A stretch of 64,000 bases of DNA from Aquisphaera insulae (GTDB lineage: Bacteria > Planctomycetota > Planctomycetia > Isosphaerales > Isosphaeraceae): positions 186,001 through 250,000 of the forward strand of contig NZ_JAALJH010000004.1 of NCBI RefSeq assembly GCF_011064615.1, read 5' to 3'. Below, in pieces: positions 26,063 through 35,300 of the stretch (position 1 is its first letter; the number at the start of each line of letters is the position of its first letter). The notes under the pieces were generated by a model that made no database searches, had not been told where the DNA came from, and was given only the letters and a program-made list of their open reading frames with translations. A program made the translations under genes and the position numbers.

Positions 26063-27799
26063 ATGAGCACCGCCCTCGACAGCACCGGCGTCCAGCCCCT
26101 GATCCTGGAACTCCTCTCTCGCAGCGAGCGGTTCGACCTCAAGCACGTCGAGACCCTGGGCGAGATCGTGGAGAAGGCCGGCCCGGGCCATCTGCCGGAA
26201 GTCACCCTGATCCGCGGCGGCCACATCGCCGACCGGGAGGTCGCCGACATCTATGCCGACGACCTCTTCCTCCCCCGCGCCCCCCAGCTCGCCGACCCCT
26301 CGGCCATCGACAAGGAGCTCGCCAGCCTCCTCCCGGAGAAGCTCTGCACCGACAAGTACCTCTGCCCGGTCGGCCTCCGCGAGGATGTCCTCGACGTCGC
26401 CTTCGTCTCGCCCGAGTCCATGGGGGTCGTCGACGAGCTCCAGCTCCTGACCGGCTTCCGGATCAACCCGCTCATCGCCCCCCTCTCCCAGGTGGAGGCG
26501 CATCTCGAGGTCCTCTACCGCGCCAACCGCGAGAGCAAAGCCATCGGCGAGGGGGGCAGCGACTTCCTCGACGACGGCCCCCGCGAGGCCGAGGGCGACG
26601 AGAACATCCTCAACCTGGACACGCCCCCGCCCAACGACGAGAACGGCCGGATCGTCCGCCTGGTCAACCAGCTCCTGGAGCAGGCCCTCCGCAACGGCGC
26701 CAGCGACATCCACATGGAGCCCTTCGAGGACGGCAGCAAGTTCCGGCTCCGGATCGACGGCATCCTCCACGAGCTCCCCTCGCCGTCGAAGTCGGTCTTC
26801 GTCATGCTCCTCTCCCGCCTCAAAGTGCTGGCCAAGATGGACATCGCCGAGAAGCGGATCCCCCAGGACGGCGCGATCGGCCTGAAGTCCGGCGACAAGC
26901 GGGTGGACCTCCGCGTCAACACCGTGCCGACCGTCCACGGCGAGAAGATGGTCATGCGAATCCTCGACAAGGCGGCGATCCCGCTCGACCTGACCAACCT
27001 CGGCCTGGACGAACGCCAGTCCATCGACCTCATGGAGTCGATCCGCTCCCCCCACGGCCTGGCGCTGGTGACCGGCCCGACCGGCAGCGGCAAGTCCACC
27101 ACGCTCTATGCCTGCCTCAACCTCCTCAACGAGCCGAGGCACAACATCTGCACCGTGGAGGACCCGGTCGAGTACAAGTTCAAGGGGATGAACCAGGTCC
27201 AGGTGAAGAGCCAGGTCGGCCTGACGTTCAGCTCCGCCCTGCGGGCCTTCCTGCGGCAGGATCCGGACATCATCATGGTCGGCGAGGTCCGCGACCAGGA
27301 GACCGCCGAGATCTGCCTCCGCGCCGCGCTCACGGGCCACTTCGTGCTCTCGACGATCCACACCAATGACGCCCTCTCCGCCGTGACCCGCCTCCAGGAC
27401 ATGGGCATCGAGCCGTTCCTGCTGTCGTGCACCCTCCGCGTGCTCGAGGCCCAGCGGCTGGTCCGCCGCCTCTGCCCGAAATGCAAGGAGCCCTACGAGG
27501 TCGACGACCAGCTCGCCGAGCGCCACGGGCTGACCCCCGGCGACGTGATCTACCGCCCCAAGGGCTGCCTCCAGTGCCGCCGGATGGGCTACCGCGGCCG
27601 CGTCGGCGTCTTCGAGATCATCCGCATCACCCCGCGGCTGACCCAGCTCATCCAGAAGCGGACCCCGCTGGACCAGCTCCGCAAGGCCGCCCGCGAGGAG
27701 GGCATGAAGATGCTCTACGACTGCGCCATCGACAAGGTCCGCCAGGGCTTCACCAGCCTCGAGGCCGCCCTCAGCGTCACCATGGCCGAGGAGGAATAA
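26063..27799 (+). CDS. gspE: Type II secretion/type IV pilus assembly ATPase
   Basis: 578 residues, normal for GspE/PilB. The N-terminal MshEN-like domain covers about 1-160. The ATPase core has GPTGSGKSTTLYACL (Walker A), CTVEDPVEYKF (Asp box), DIIMVGEVRDQETAEI (Walker B) and HFVLSTIHTNDA (His box). A zinc-binding tetracysteine is present (CPKC...CLQC). It powers pseudopilus assembly from the cytoplasm with GspF and the GspL-like protein. It ends the plus arm and a hairpin follows at 27931. Confidence 0.95.
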   Translation: MSTALDSTGVQPLILELLSRSERFDLKHVETLGEIVEKAGPGHLPEVTLIRGGHIADREVADIYADDLFLPRAPQLADPSAIDKELASLLPEKLCTDKYLCPVGLREDVLDVAFVSPESMGVVDELQLLTGFRINPLIAPLSQVEAHLEVLYRANRESKAIGEGGSDFLDDGPREAEGDENILNLDTPPPNDENGRIVRLVNQLLEQALRNGASDIHMEPFEDGSKFRLRIDGILHELPSPSKSVFVMLLSRLKVLAKMDIAEKRIPQDGAIGLKSGDKRVDLRVNTVPTVHGEKMVMRILDKAAIPLDLTNLGLDERQSIDLMESIRSPHGLALVTGPTGSGKSTTLYACLNLLNEPRHNICTVEDPVEYKFKGMNQVQVKSQVGLTFSSALRAFLRQDPDIIMVGEVRDQETAEICLRAALTGHFVLSTIHTNDALSAVTRLQDMGIEPFLLSCTLRVLEAQRLVRRLCPKCKEPYEVDDQLAERHGLTPGDVIYRPKGCLQCRRMGYRGRVGVFEIIRITPRLTQLIQKRTPLDQLRKAAREEGMKMLYDCAIDKVRQGFTSLEAALSVTMAEEE

Positions 27800-28224
27800 G
27801 CCCTCGCCCCGGCGGACCCGGCTTGGGTTCGCTCGTCACCTTGACGACCGAACCCATCGCGACGTTACCATATTCCATTTAACGACTTGCGCCATGAAAC
27901 CGCCTCGTTCGTGGGCCCGGTTTTCCCATCTTCCGCCGGCCCGCGTCGTCTCCCCGCGGGCCGGCGGAACCCCATTCCTGATCCCGAAACCGGATTGCCA
28001 AGGAGCCGCGTCGAGGCTCTGCGCTTCGCGCGCAATTGCCCCCCTCTCCTAATAATCCTCAAATACGGTCCGTCGGTTTCACGCCAGCGAACGGATTTCG
28101 CGCGATCGCGCGGAAAAGCCGACATCGGATCGCCGGGCCTGGGCGCTCCGCTCCGGGTTAGCTCGCCTTAAAGTGGAGCCATCGACGGCCAACGGCCCCA
28201 CAGGGCGAAAGGCTCACGGCAGCC
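27800..28224. other. 425-base gap after gspE
   Basis: It contains the hairpin at 27931-27969 and a more AT-rich stretch near 28047-28070 (CCTAATAATCCTCAAATACG) that could hold a promoter for the small genes downstream. No gene is seen. Confidence 0.45.
27931..27969. terminator. Strong 15-base hairpin downstream of gspE
   Basis: TTCCGCCGGCCCGCG (27931-27945) pairs perfectly with 27955-27969, loop TCGTCTCCC. No T-run follows, so termination is likely but not certain. Confidence 0.5.
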
Positions 28225-28407
28225 ATGCGATTCCCCCGGATATCGACCCGAGGACTGATGATGGCCGTCGCGGCCGTCGCCGTTCTGTCTTACGCCGCCC
28301 GCATCGCCGACTCGATCGAGTACGACTGGCCGTGCCGATGGCTCCAGCACGAGTGGCGGTGCTGCGAGGCGTGTCGTCCCTCGATTCAAGGATCATCTCA
28401 TGCGTAA
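28225..28407 (+). CDS. Small membrane protein, unknown
   Basis: 60 residues with one hydrophobic helix after a basic start (RISTRGLMMAVAAVAVLSYA), the N-terminal pattern common to many planctomycete membrane proteins, then a Cys/Trp-rich tail (CRWLQHEWRCCEACR). The ribosome site is weak. Its last eight bases overlap the next gene, which suggests coupling. No family is recognised; it could be the shortened remnant of a longer membrane protein. Confidence 0.45.
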   Translation: MRFPRISTRGLMMAVAAVAVLSYAARIADSIEYDWPCRWLQHEWRCCEACRPSIQGSSHA

Positions 28408-28942
28408 ACCCTCCCGGATGATGCCGCCATCTCGATCGGCCCCGATGACCTGGCAGGAAACACTCGGCTGCTCGACCACCTGCGCGGTGATCTTCGCTGG
28501 ACTGGCCTTCCTCTGCCCGGTCATCCTGATCATCGCCCCCGCCATCGTCGTGATCGCCGGGCTTTTCCTCACCGCCATGGGAAGGATCCTCGACGACCGG
28601 CTCTCTCGGCTCGCGGCCGAGCGGCCCGGGGAATCGATCTGCACATTCGCTCGGTCGTTCGACTATCGGACGATCGACACCTGGGTGATCCGCGCCGTCT
28701 TCGAGGGGCTCCAACCCTGCTGCCGGTTCCGTCACGGCGTGCTGTCGCTCCGCGCCGACGACGATTTCGACAAGGTCCTCTCCATCGACGACGAGGACCT
28801 GGAAGACCTGGTCGTCGAGACGGCCCGTCGTGCCGGGCGATCTTTCGATGACTACGAGAAGAACCCCTTCTACGGGTCCATCCGGACGCCCCGCGATCTC
28901 GTCCATTTCCTCGTGAACCAGCCGCGGGTCGCATCCGGTTGA
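28400..28942 (+). CDS. Membrane protein with carrier-protein-like C-terminal region, unknown
   Basis: 180 residues. One long hydrophobic region (about 28-60, possibly a hairpin of two helices) precedes a cytoplasmic domain. The C-terminal ~75 residues (VLSIDDEDLEDLVVETARRAGRSF, TPRDLVHFLVNQ) have the helix pattern and acidic character of acyl-carrier-like or DUF1493-type domains, but no DSL serine for phosphopantetheine is seen. Overlap with the 28225 gene suggests a pair. Function is unknown and the carrier-like reading is inference. Confidence 0.5.
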   Translation: MRKPSRMMPPSRSAPMTWQETLGCSTTCAVIFAGLAFLCPVILIIAPAIVVIAGLFLTAMGRILDDRLSRLAAERPGESICTFARSFDYRTIDTWVIRAVFEGLQPCCRFRHGVLSLRADDDFDKVLSIDDEDLEDLVVETARRAGRSFDDYEKNPFYGSIRTPRDLVHFLVNQPRVASG

Positions 28943-28987
28943 AGGCGTCGATTCTCGGGGGCTCTTCTCCTGCCCCGGGATCCCGGT

Positions 28988-29004
28988 CCGTGATAGAATC
29001 ACGG
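28988..29004 (+). promoter_or_regulatory. Palindrome over a candidate -10: possible autoregulatory operator
   Basis: CCGTGAT-AGA-ATCACGG is a perfect 7+7 inverted repeat. TAGAAT (28994-28999), a 5/6 match to TATAAT, sits inside it, so a bound regulator would block the promoter. It lies about 96 bases before the GTG at 29100. No clear -35 is seen. Confidence 0.5.
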
Positions 29005-29099
29005 TCGGCCGAATGGCGATACGGATCATTGAGGGTGAGCTTCCATGTCCCGATGTCTGTGGACGTCTCCCCGGCTGCATGCACGACCAGGAGGGCTGC

Positions 29100-30035
29100 G
29101 TGAGCACCAGCTCCACCGAAACACCGCTCGTCGTATCCACTGACGGGACTGCCGGCCCCTATGTCATCGTCGCTGCGGATCGGGTCGACTCCGTCGTCAA
29201 GGCGCTCCGGGATGGTCACATCTCGGTAGCATCGGAAGGGGAAGCCGTGATCCTTGATGGCCGACCGGCTTTCGTGGTCATCGACCTCGGACCGGATTCG
29301 GATATCAAGCGGGCCCAGGCAATCCTTGACGAGATCGGCGGCGGGCCCCAGGTGTCGGGACCCGACCGGCGGGCCCCCGACACCCCCCTCGAGATGATCA
29401 TCAAGGGGCCGGCCGCGGAGATGGAGGCATTGAACCGGAGGATCGAATCCGGGTCGCCCACGGGCTGGGACCGGCGCAAAGACCTCGAGTTTCGGGCGAG
29501 GAAACTGAGGGCACGCGGGGCTGGTGCTTACTGCTTCTCCAGGAAGCTGGGCCCGGACGATCCGGAGTTTGCCATCTGGCTGGAACCCCGCGGGGCCGGC
29601 GAGATCTACGTATCGTCGATCGTCCCGCTCGGAGCCGGCCAAGCCTATAGTATCGATCGGCACAACGCGATCCTGGAGGACTTCGAGGAGACATTCGTCG
29701 GGCCGATGACTCAAGGGCTCAAGGCTCGCCCGATTCTCTACGATCCCCCACGTGGACCGTCGCTCGAGGATCTGCTGCCGGTCGAGACCATGAGCCGGCT
29801 GGCGGGCTTCTCCGACGCCGCCAACAAGAACGCCTTGCATCCCCTCGACATCCTGAGATGGAACGAATTCGTCGCCGCGTCGCATGCGGATGATGCGGTG
29901 GTTGATGGACCCATGCTCTCCGATTGGCTCGCAGGCCAGGGCTGGCAGGAACCCGAGAGGCGAAGGCTCGTCGAGGACTATCAGCGGGGACGCGCCTTGC
30001 TCAGCATCTACGACGAGGCGCGGGCGGAGCGATGA
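29100..30035 (+). CDS. Unknown protein, partner of the PIN nuclease gene
   Basis: 311 residues from GTG 29100, which has AGGAGG about six bases upstream; the open frame to 29013 adds a Cys-rich leader with no good start signal. Soluble, acidic, no membrane segment. The N-terminal ~70 residues (YVIVAADRVDSVVKALRDGHISVA...AFVVIDLG) form a small alpha/beta unit that could be a recognition domain. The middle has ARGAGAYCFSRKLG and a beta-rich part; the end is helical (WLAGQGWQEPERRRLVEDYQRGRALL). I recognise no family. The stop overlaps the PIN gene start by ATGA, the arrangement of antitoxin-toxin pairs, although 311 residues is large for an antitoxin. Confidence 0.6.
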   Translation: MSTSSTETPLVVSTDGTAGPYVIVAADRVDSVVKALRDGHISVASEGEAVILDGRPAFVVIDLGPDSDIKRAQAILDEIGGGPQVSGPDRRAPDTPLEMIIKGPAAEMEALNRRIESGSPTGWDRRKDLEFRARKLRARGAGAYCFSRKLGPDDPEFAIWLEPRGAGEIYVSSIVPLGAGQAYSIDRHNAILEDFEETFVGPMTQGLKARPILYDPPRGPSLEDLLPVETMSRLAGFSDAANKNALHPLDILRWNEFVAASHADDAVVDGPMLSDWLAGQGWQEPERRRLVEDYQRGRALLSIYDEARAER

Positions 30036-30784
30036 AGAGCATCGAGGCCCTCGCGTCCGAGCTCATCGCTGCCCCGAAGCCGCTCCTTTGCCTGGATACC
30101 TGCGTGTTTCTGGATGTCATCACCGCCGGTAACCGGGGGGGCGTCGATCTCATCGAGGTAACTCGGCGACTCTCCGACATCCTGGTCAACACGCCCGATC
30201 GACTCCGGCTCATCGTGACATCGCTGGTCGTGTGGGAATGGCTCCAGCGTCGCGAGGAAGTCCGCAACGAGCTGGAGAAATGGCTCAGGAAGACCGACGA
30301 CCAGATTCCGGAGATCCATCGATCCTGGGAGCGTCTGGGCCGCCCCCTGGCGACCCTCCGACCGAGTTAGAACGACCCGGACCTCGTCGATCGCCTGACC
30401 AAGCTGGCGGAGTCGCTCCTCCGCGGTTCCACCGTCCTCCGCGAGGATCCGGCCTGTGTCTTGCGTGCGCTCCAGCGCGTGAAGCGGAAGCAGAGGCCGT
30501 CTCACAATACGCAGATCAAGGACTCGATCCACCTGGAGACGTACCTCGAATTGTCTCGTCGCCTCACCGCCGCGAATTACCCCCAACCGATCCTGTTTAC
30601 GAGCACAAACAGCGCGGATTTCTGGAAAGACAAGAGCTCTGCAGAACAGCCTCATGCCGAACTGGCCGACGAGCTAGCAGCGGCTGGGCTCACATTCCTC
30701 GGCAGGTTGCCCCTTGCCCTGCGATACCTCGGACTCCTCGGGCCGACCTCCTCACACGACTCGCCACGGTCTCCCCCCACCTGA
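30032..30784 (+). pseudogene. PIN-domain nuclease gene interrupted by an in-frame amber codon
   Basis: From ATG 30032 one frame reads a complete PIN-like domain of about 250 codons except for a single TAG at 30368-30370 (codon 113). Before it: LLCLDTCVFLDVI (acidic D22, D28) and LIVTSLVVWEWL (E69). After it, same frame, no other stop: NTQIKDSIHLETYLELSRRL and ILFTSTNSADFWKD, the third and fourth PIN acidic elements. PIN domains are metal-dependent RNases, commonly toxins. A single change from CAG (Gln) would explain the stop; readthrough or sequencing error are alternatives. The first 112 residues alone lack half the active site. Confidence 0.75.
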
Positions 30785-31118
30785 ATCTGCGAAACGCTCG
30801 GGCTCCGCGACTCGACTCAAGAGGGGCGAACCGCCCCTCATCCGCCTTCCATCTCGGTAGAGGCCCCTGCCACCGCCGTGCCCATGACTGATCCCGAGTC
30901 GAGGCGTTTACGTCGCCGATACACCCGAGTTGTCGGATGACGGCCGTTCATCTGCTCGATGCTCCATGGCAGATCGTTCTGGCCCCTCCGACCCATCTCC
31001 GGTCCGTCGCCGGACGAGCTTTTGCTCATCGTGGGCCCGGCAGAAGAGGTCGCCGAGACCGACCAGTTCCTTCGGCGATTCCAGGGAGCGGCAGGTCCAG
31101 CCTTGCTGGGGTGTCATC
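30785..31118. other. 334-base gap with one small hairpin
   Basis: GAGGGGCG-AAC-CGCCCCTC at 30821-30839 is a short GC stem behind the PIN gene and may terminate it. Frames between 30840 and 31118 do not give a recognisable protein. Confidence 0.4.
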
Positions 31119-31325
31119 ATGGGGAAGTCATTGCCGAGCGGCCGCCCCGACGACTTCGCCGCCGGCACCCTCGTCGTCTGGGACGTCGACCCGATCGCAC
31201 GTCACGTCCACGCCTACCACGCCGAGGATCGCGATCATCCGACGACCTACCTCCCCGGCCAGGAAGCCGACGCCGAGCCGGCCGTCCCCGGTTGGCGGAT
31301 CGCCGTGGATCGCCTCTTCCCCTGA
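31119..31325 (+). pseudogene. C-terminal remnant of a Uma2-family nuclease (DUF820)
   Basis: The frame reads DDFAAGTLVVWDVDP, then a YHAED segment and VPGWRIAVDRLF. This matches the last ~50 residues of Uma2 proteins (...YLAAGTRLVWVVDP...LPGF.L.V.ELF), whose usual length is near 190. The N-terminal restriction-endonuclease-like half and its catalytic residues are missing upstream. ATG 31119 may be fortuitous. I read it as a decayed gene next to the interrupted PIN module. Confidence 0.6.
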
Positions 31326-31370
31326 GCACCGACGCGAGGATTGCTGTCGCCTCCGGCTCGCTCCGTCCCC

Positions 31371-31396
31371 GAGTACTTACAATAAGGTTAGTACTT
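31371..31396 (+). promoter_or_regulatory. Operator-like repeat before the SDR gene
   Basis: Two AGTACT palindromes (31372-31377 and 31390-31395), each followed by T, spaced 18 bases apart in TTACAATAAGG-type AT-rich sequence. This looks like a regulator dimer site of the sort seen before SDR genes controlled by HxlR- or TetR-type repressors. No such regulator gene is adjacent. Confidence 0.5.
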
Positions 31397-31464
31397 GCCT
31401 CGAAGAAATCCCTGCCTAGGATGTCCGCGTTCGGTCGGTTTTTCATCAAGGGGAGGGCCATGCG

Positions 31465-32214
31465 ATGGGCAAGCTCGACGGCAGGGTGGCGATCGTGACG
31501 GGTGCGTCCAAGGGGATTGGCGCGGCGATCGCGCGGCACCTGGCGGCGGCGGGGGCGTCGGTGGTGGTGAACTACGCGTCCAGCAAGGAGGGGGCGGACC
31601 GCACGGTGAAGGAGATCGAGGCGAAGGGGGGCAAGGCGGTCGCGGTGCAGGCCAACCTGGCCGAGCCGGCGGAGGTCCGCCGGCTCTTCGCGAGGTCGAA
31701 GGAAGCGTTCGGCAAGCTCGACATCCTGGTCAACAACGCGGGGGTCTACCAGTTCGCCGCGCTCGACGAGATCACGCCGGAGCACTTCCACGGGATGTTC
31801 AACCTGAACGTGCTGGGGCTGATCCTGGCGACTCAGGAGGCGGCCAGGCAGTTCGGGCCGGATGGGGGGAGCATCATCAACATCAGCTCGGTCGCCGCCA
31901 CGGCGGCCCCGCCGACCGCGTCGGTCTACAGCGCCACCAAGGCCGCGGTGGACGCGGTGACGAGGTCCCTGGCCCAGGAGCTCGGCCCGCGGAAGATCCG
32001 GGTCAACTCGATCAACCCCGGCATGGTCGAGACCGAGGGCACCCACGCCCAGGGCATCCCCGACAGCGAATGGCGGCAGCAGATCGAGGCCCAGACCCCG
32101 CTCGGCCGGATCGGCCAGCCCGATGACATCGCCCCGGCCGCCGTCTACCTCGCCTCCGACGATTCCTCCTGGGTGACCGGCGAGACGTTCTTCATCGGCG
32201 GCGGGTTTCATTGA
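31465..32214 (+). CDS. Short-chain dehydrogenase/reductase (SDR)
   Basis: 249 residues, classical SDR length. Cofactor motif TGASKGIG (13-20), NNAG near 88-91, catalytic Ser in INISSVAA, YSATK with the catalytic Tyr and Lys, and a C-terminal TGETFFIGGG. The family reduces or oxidises small carbonyl/alcohol substrates with NAD(P); members this close to glucose dehydrogenase or 3-oxoacyl-ACP reductase cannot be told apart here. GGAGGG lies about 10 bases upstream, and AGTACT repeats lie 70-90 bases upstream. It converges with the EAD1-trypsin-NB-ARC gene. Confidence 0.9.
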   Translation: MGKLDGRVAIVTGASKGIGAAIARHLAAAGASVVVNYASSKEGADRTVKEIEAKGGKAVAVQANLAEPAEVRRLFARSKEAFGKLDILVNNAGVYQFAALDEITPEHFHGMFNLNVLGLILATQEAARQFGPDGGSIINISSVAATAAPPTASVYSATKAAVDAVTRSLAQELGPRKIRVNSINPGMVETEGTHAQGIPDSEWRQQIEAQTPLGRIGQPDDIAPAAVYLASDDSSWVTGETFFIGGGFH

Positions 32215-32308
32215 TACCGCGAGATCGGGGCCGACCACTTCCGAAATCCGGGTCGGCGAAAGCCGGCTCGCCGATTACCGGGCAACGCGGACTCATCGAG
32301 CCCACGGA

Positions 32309-35300
32309 TCAGGTCGCCGGGCTTGGAGCATCCCGAGACACGGCCTCGATCACCGCGCGGAACTGCTGCTCGACCTCCTGAGGCGACTTCCCCATGGCTT
32401 CTAGGAGGCTCATGTAGTTGTCTACTGCGGTCCGAAGCCTCGGGTGCTCGTCGGCGGTCCGCCCTTGGATTCTTACAACGAATTGTAGCGCTCGCCTCAT
32501 CAGCGGCTCGGCCTCGGCCAGGCGGTTTGTGTTCCGCAGCAGCGCCGCCAAGTTGTTGAGCTCCTTGGAGAGGCGCGAGTAGTCAGGTCTGTGGCTCGCC
32601 TCGTCGATCGCCAGCGCCCGCCTCATCAGCGGCTCGGCCTCGGCCATACGGTCCGTGTCTCGCAGCAGCGCCGCCAGATTGTTGAGACCGATGGCCACGC
32701 GGGGGTGGTCGGGCCCGTAGATCGCCTCGTCGATCGCCAGCGCCCGCCTCATCAGCGGCTCGGCCTCGGCTACACGGTCCGTGTCTTGCAGCAGCGTCGC
32801 GAGGTTATTGAGACCGATGGCGACGCGCGGGTGGTTGGGCCCGTACCTCGCCTCAATGATTACCAGCGATCGCCTCATCAGCGATTCGGCCACGAGGTGC
32901 CTGCCACGTCTGTAAAAATACATGCCAAGATCGCGCATCAACCTAGACGTCGGCTCTGCGATCTTATATTCGTCCGCATGTCGGCTAACCACATCCGCAT
33001 GGGCAGCCAGGAGTGCCCAGGTGTCCCATGTGCGGACATCGCCGGAGTCGTCCTGCGCGACGTCGTTCACCGCGAGGAGTGCGAGCACCAGCGTCTCCTC
33101 GCGGTCGGCCTTAGGGATGCGGCCCCGCGTCACCTCCTGGACCAGGCGGTGGACCAGCACCGCCTCTCCCGTCGCATCGTATCTCGCCAGCGAGTAGCCC
33201 ATCAGGCCCGCCAGCGCCTCGCGCGGCTCGGACAGGGCCTCGACCAGCGGCCCGGACTCGATCAGGAACAGCGGCACAGGGTCCGCGGCCAGCCAGGACA
33301 GCACGTCGAGCAGCCGCCGCTCCGCCTCGGCGAGCTGCGCGAAGGTCGTCTCCCACGTCACCGCCACGCTCGCCGGATAGCCCATCAGCCGCTCGTCGTG
33401 CCACGCGAGCACCTCGCGGCGCTTCTCCTCCCACTGCCGCAGGTACTCGGCCAACGACAGCCGCTTCTTCTCGATGTACGCCCCGGCCTGCTCCAGCGCC
33501 AGCGCCAGGCCCCCCAGCTCGTCCGCGATCGCGGCCGCCCGGTCGGGGTCGTCGGGCTGCTGCCGCCGCCTGGGGGTCCGCTCCAGGAGGAACGACACTC
33601 CATCCAACTGATCCAGTACATCGATCTCCAGCGGCGCCACCGCGGGGCTGAAGTTGCCGACCCGCGAGGTGATCAACACATGACCCTGCCTCAGGCGTGG
33701 GAGGGTCTTCTCGACCTCCTTCGCCGCTTCCTCGGTATCCACGTTATCCAGGATGAGAAGCCAGCCGCGGTTGGCCTCCAGCCACGCCAGCACCGCCGAC
33801 AGTCGTTCCTCGGCCGGGGCCGTCTCCGACGAGACCCCGAGGACCTTGGCGAGGCCCGCCAGGTTGGCCCTCAGCTCCGCCCCGTCCGGCGACGCCACGA
33901 AGAGCAGCGCGGCGTAGTCGTCGATCTGCCGCCAGGCGTACTCGACCGCGGCCCGCGTCTTGCCCACGCCCCCCAGACCATGCAAGGCCAACGTGGTCAC
34001 GATGGCCGCCGCCGTGACGTCCGGCGAGCCGAGCTGGGCGCGGAGGTTGGCGAGGAATTGGTCGCGGCCCTTGAACCGCCTGCCGATCGATCGCAGCGGG
34101 ATGTTGCAGGGCTTGTTGACCGATGCGAGTTGCCCCTTGGAATCAGCGGCGGTCGGAACCGGGTCGTCGGATTTCTCCAGGTCCCCCGCGAGCTGGCGAT
34201 CGGCGGCGTCGAGCTTCCGGTCGATCACGTCGCGGACCGGCCGGGAGAGGTGGAGAGGGCCTGGAGCCGCCGCCGGAGCCCGCATCGCGCTGACGACGAC
34301 GGCGTCGAGTTCATCCCGGCCGATCGACGGGTTCGCCTCGATGGCCTTCGAAACGGCCTCGATGGCCTCCGAGGCCGCGAGGAGCTTCGGCGGCTTCGGA
34401 GCGGCGGCGGGGAGGACCAACCCGACCCGGGACGCCAGGTCGGTCCGGATGAGCCCGATCGGGATCCCCTGGTTGTATTTCGGATGCCCCCATTCCGGGT
34501 CGCCGTAGTGGTGCAGGGCGACCAGCCGCCAGTCCTTGTCGAAGACGGGCGAGCCGGATGAGCCCGCCTCGGTGTTGATCGCGTACCGCACCCTCAGCCC
34601 GCCGAACATCGGCTCGACTCGTGGCTCGGTGTCCATGGCCAGCTTCAGCGGCAGCCCCTTCGGATGCTGCAGGATCATCAGGTAAGCCAGCCCCTCGAGG
34701 GCCGGCTGCTGCTGCGGCACCTCCACCCAGCCGCGCGGCGACTGCGTCACGGGGAACACCTCGTTGCCGATCTCGCGGTCGAGTCGCACCAGCGCGTAGT
34801 CGTACTCGCCGGCGACCGGCGGCGGTGAGTCCGGGTTCCCTTTCTTCTCTCCTTCCGAGTACGGCGCGCTGCCGATCAGCCATGGCTTGCCCGCGCCCGT
34901 CGCGCCGGAGAGCCCGACCTGGATGCCCTCGGCCGCGCCTCCCGCCCCCTCCCTCGCGTAGTCGAACAGGAACCGGACGGCCGAGGCCGGGCTCTTGCCG
35001 AGGATGACGGTCTCGAGGACGTGGTAACACGTCAGGAGGAGATCCGGGCCGACGAGGAACCCGGTCCCCATGGTCGGTGTCGGGCCGTTCAGCTCGACTC
35101 GGCAGACCTGCCCCTGGGCCGTCTGGAGGTTTCGACTCCAGATTGCCGCATCGAAGAACCCGAGGTCGGCGCGGATGGTCCGCTCCAGGCCCGGCGCCCT
35201 GGCCGGGACGACGCCCTCACTGGCGCCGGACCTTTGCACGTCGATGGCGGGCTCGCCGTGGAAGACCCTTTCGTAGTCCGCGGCGACCTTGTCGTCGCCC

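Noticed and set aside
32591..34561. 656-codon plus-strand frame
   Set aside because: Antisense of the NB-ARC/TPR region; its apparent repeats only mirror the TPR repeats.
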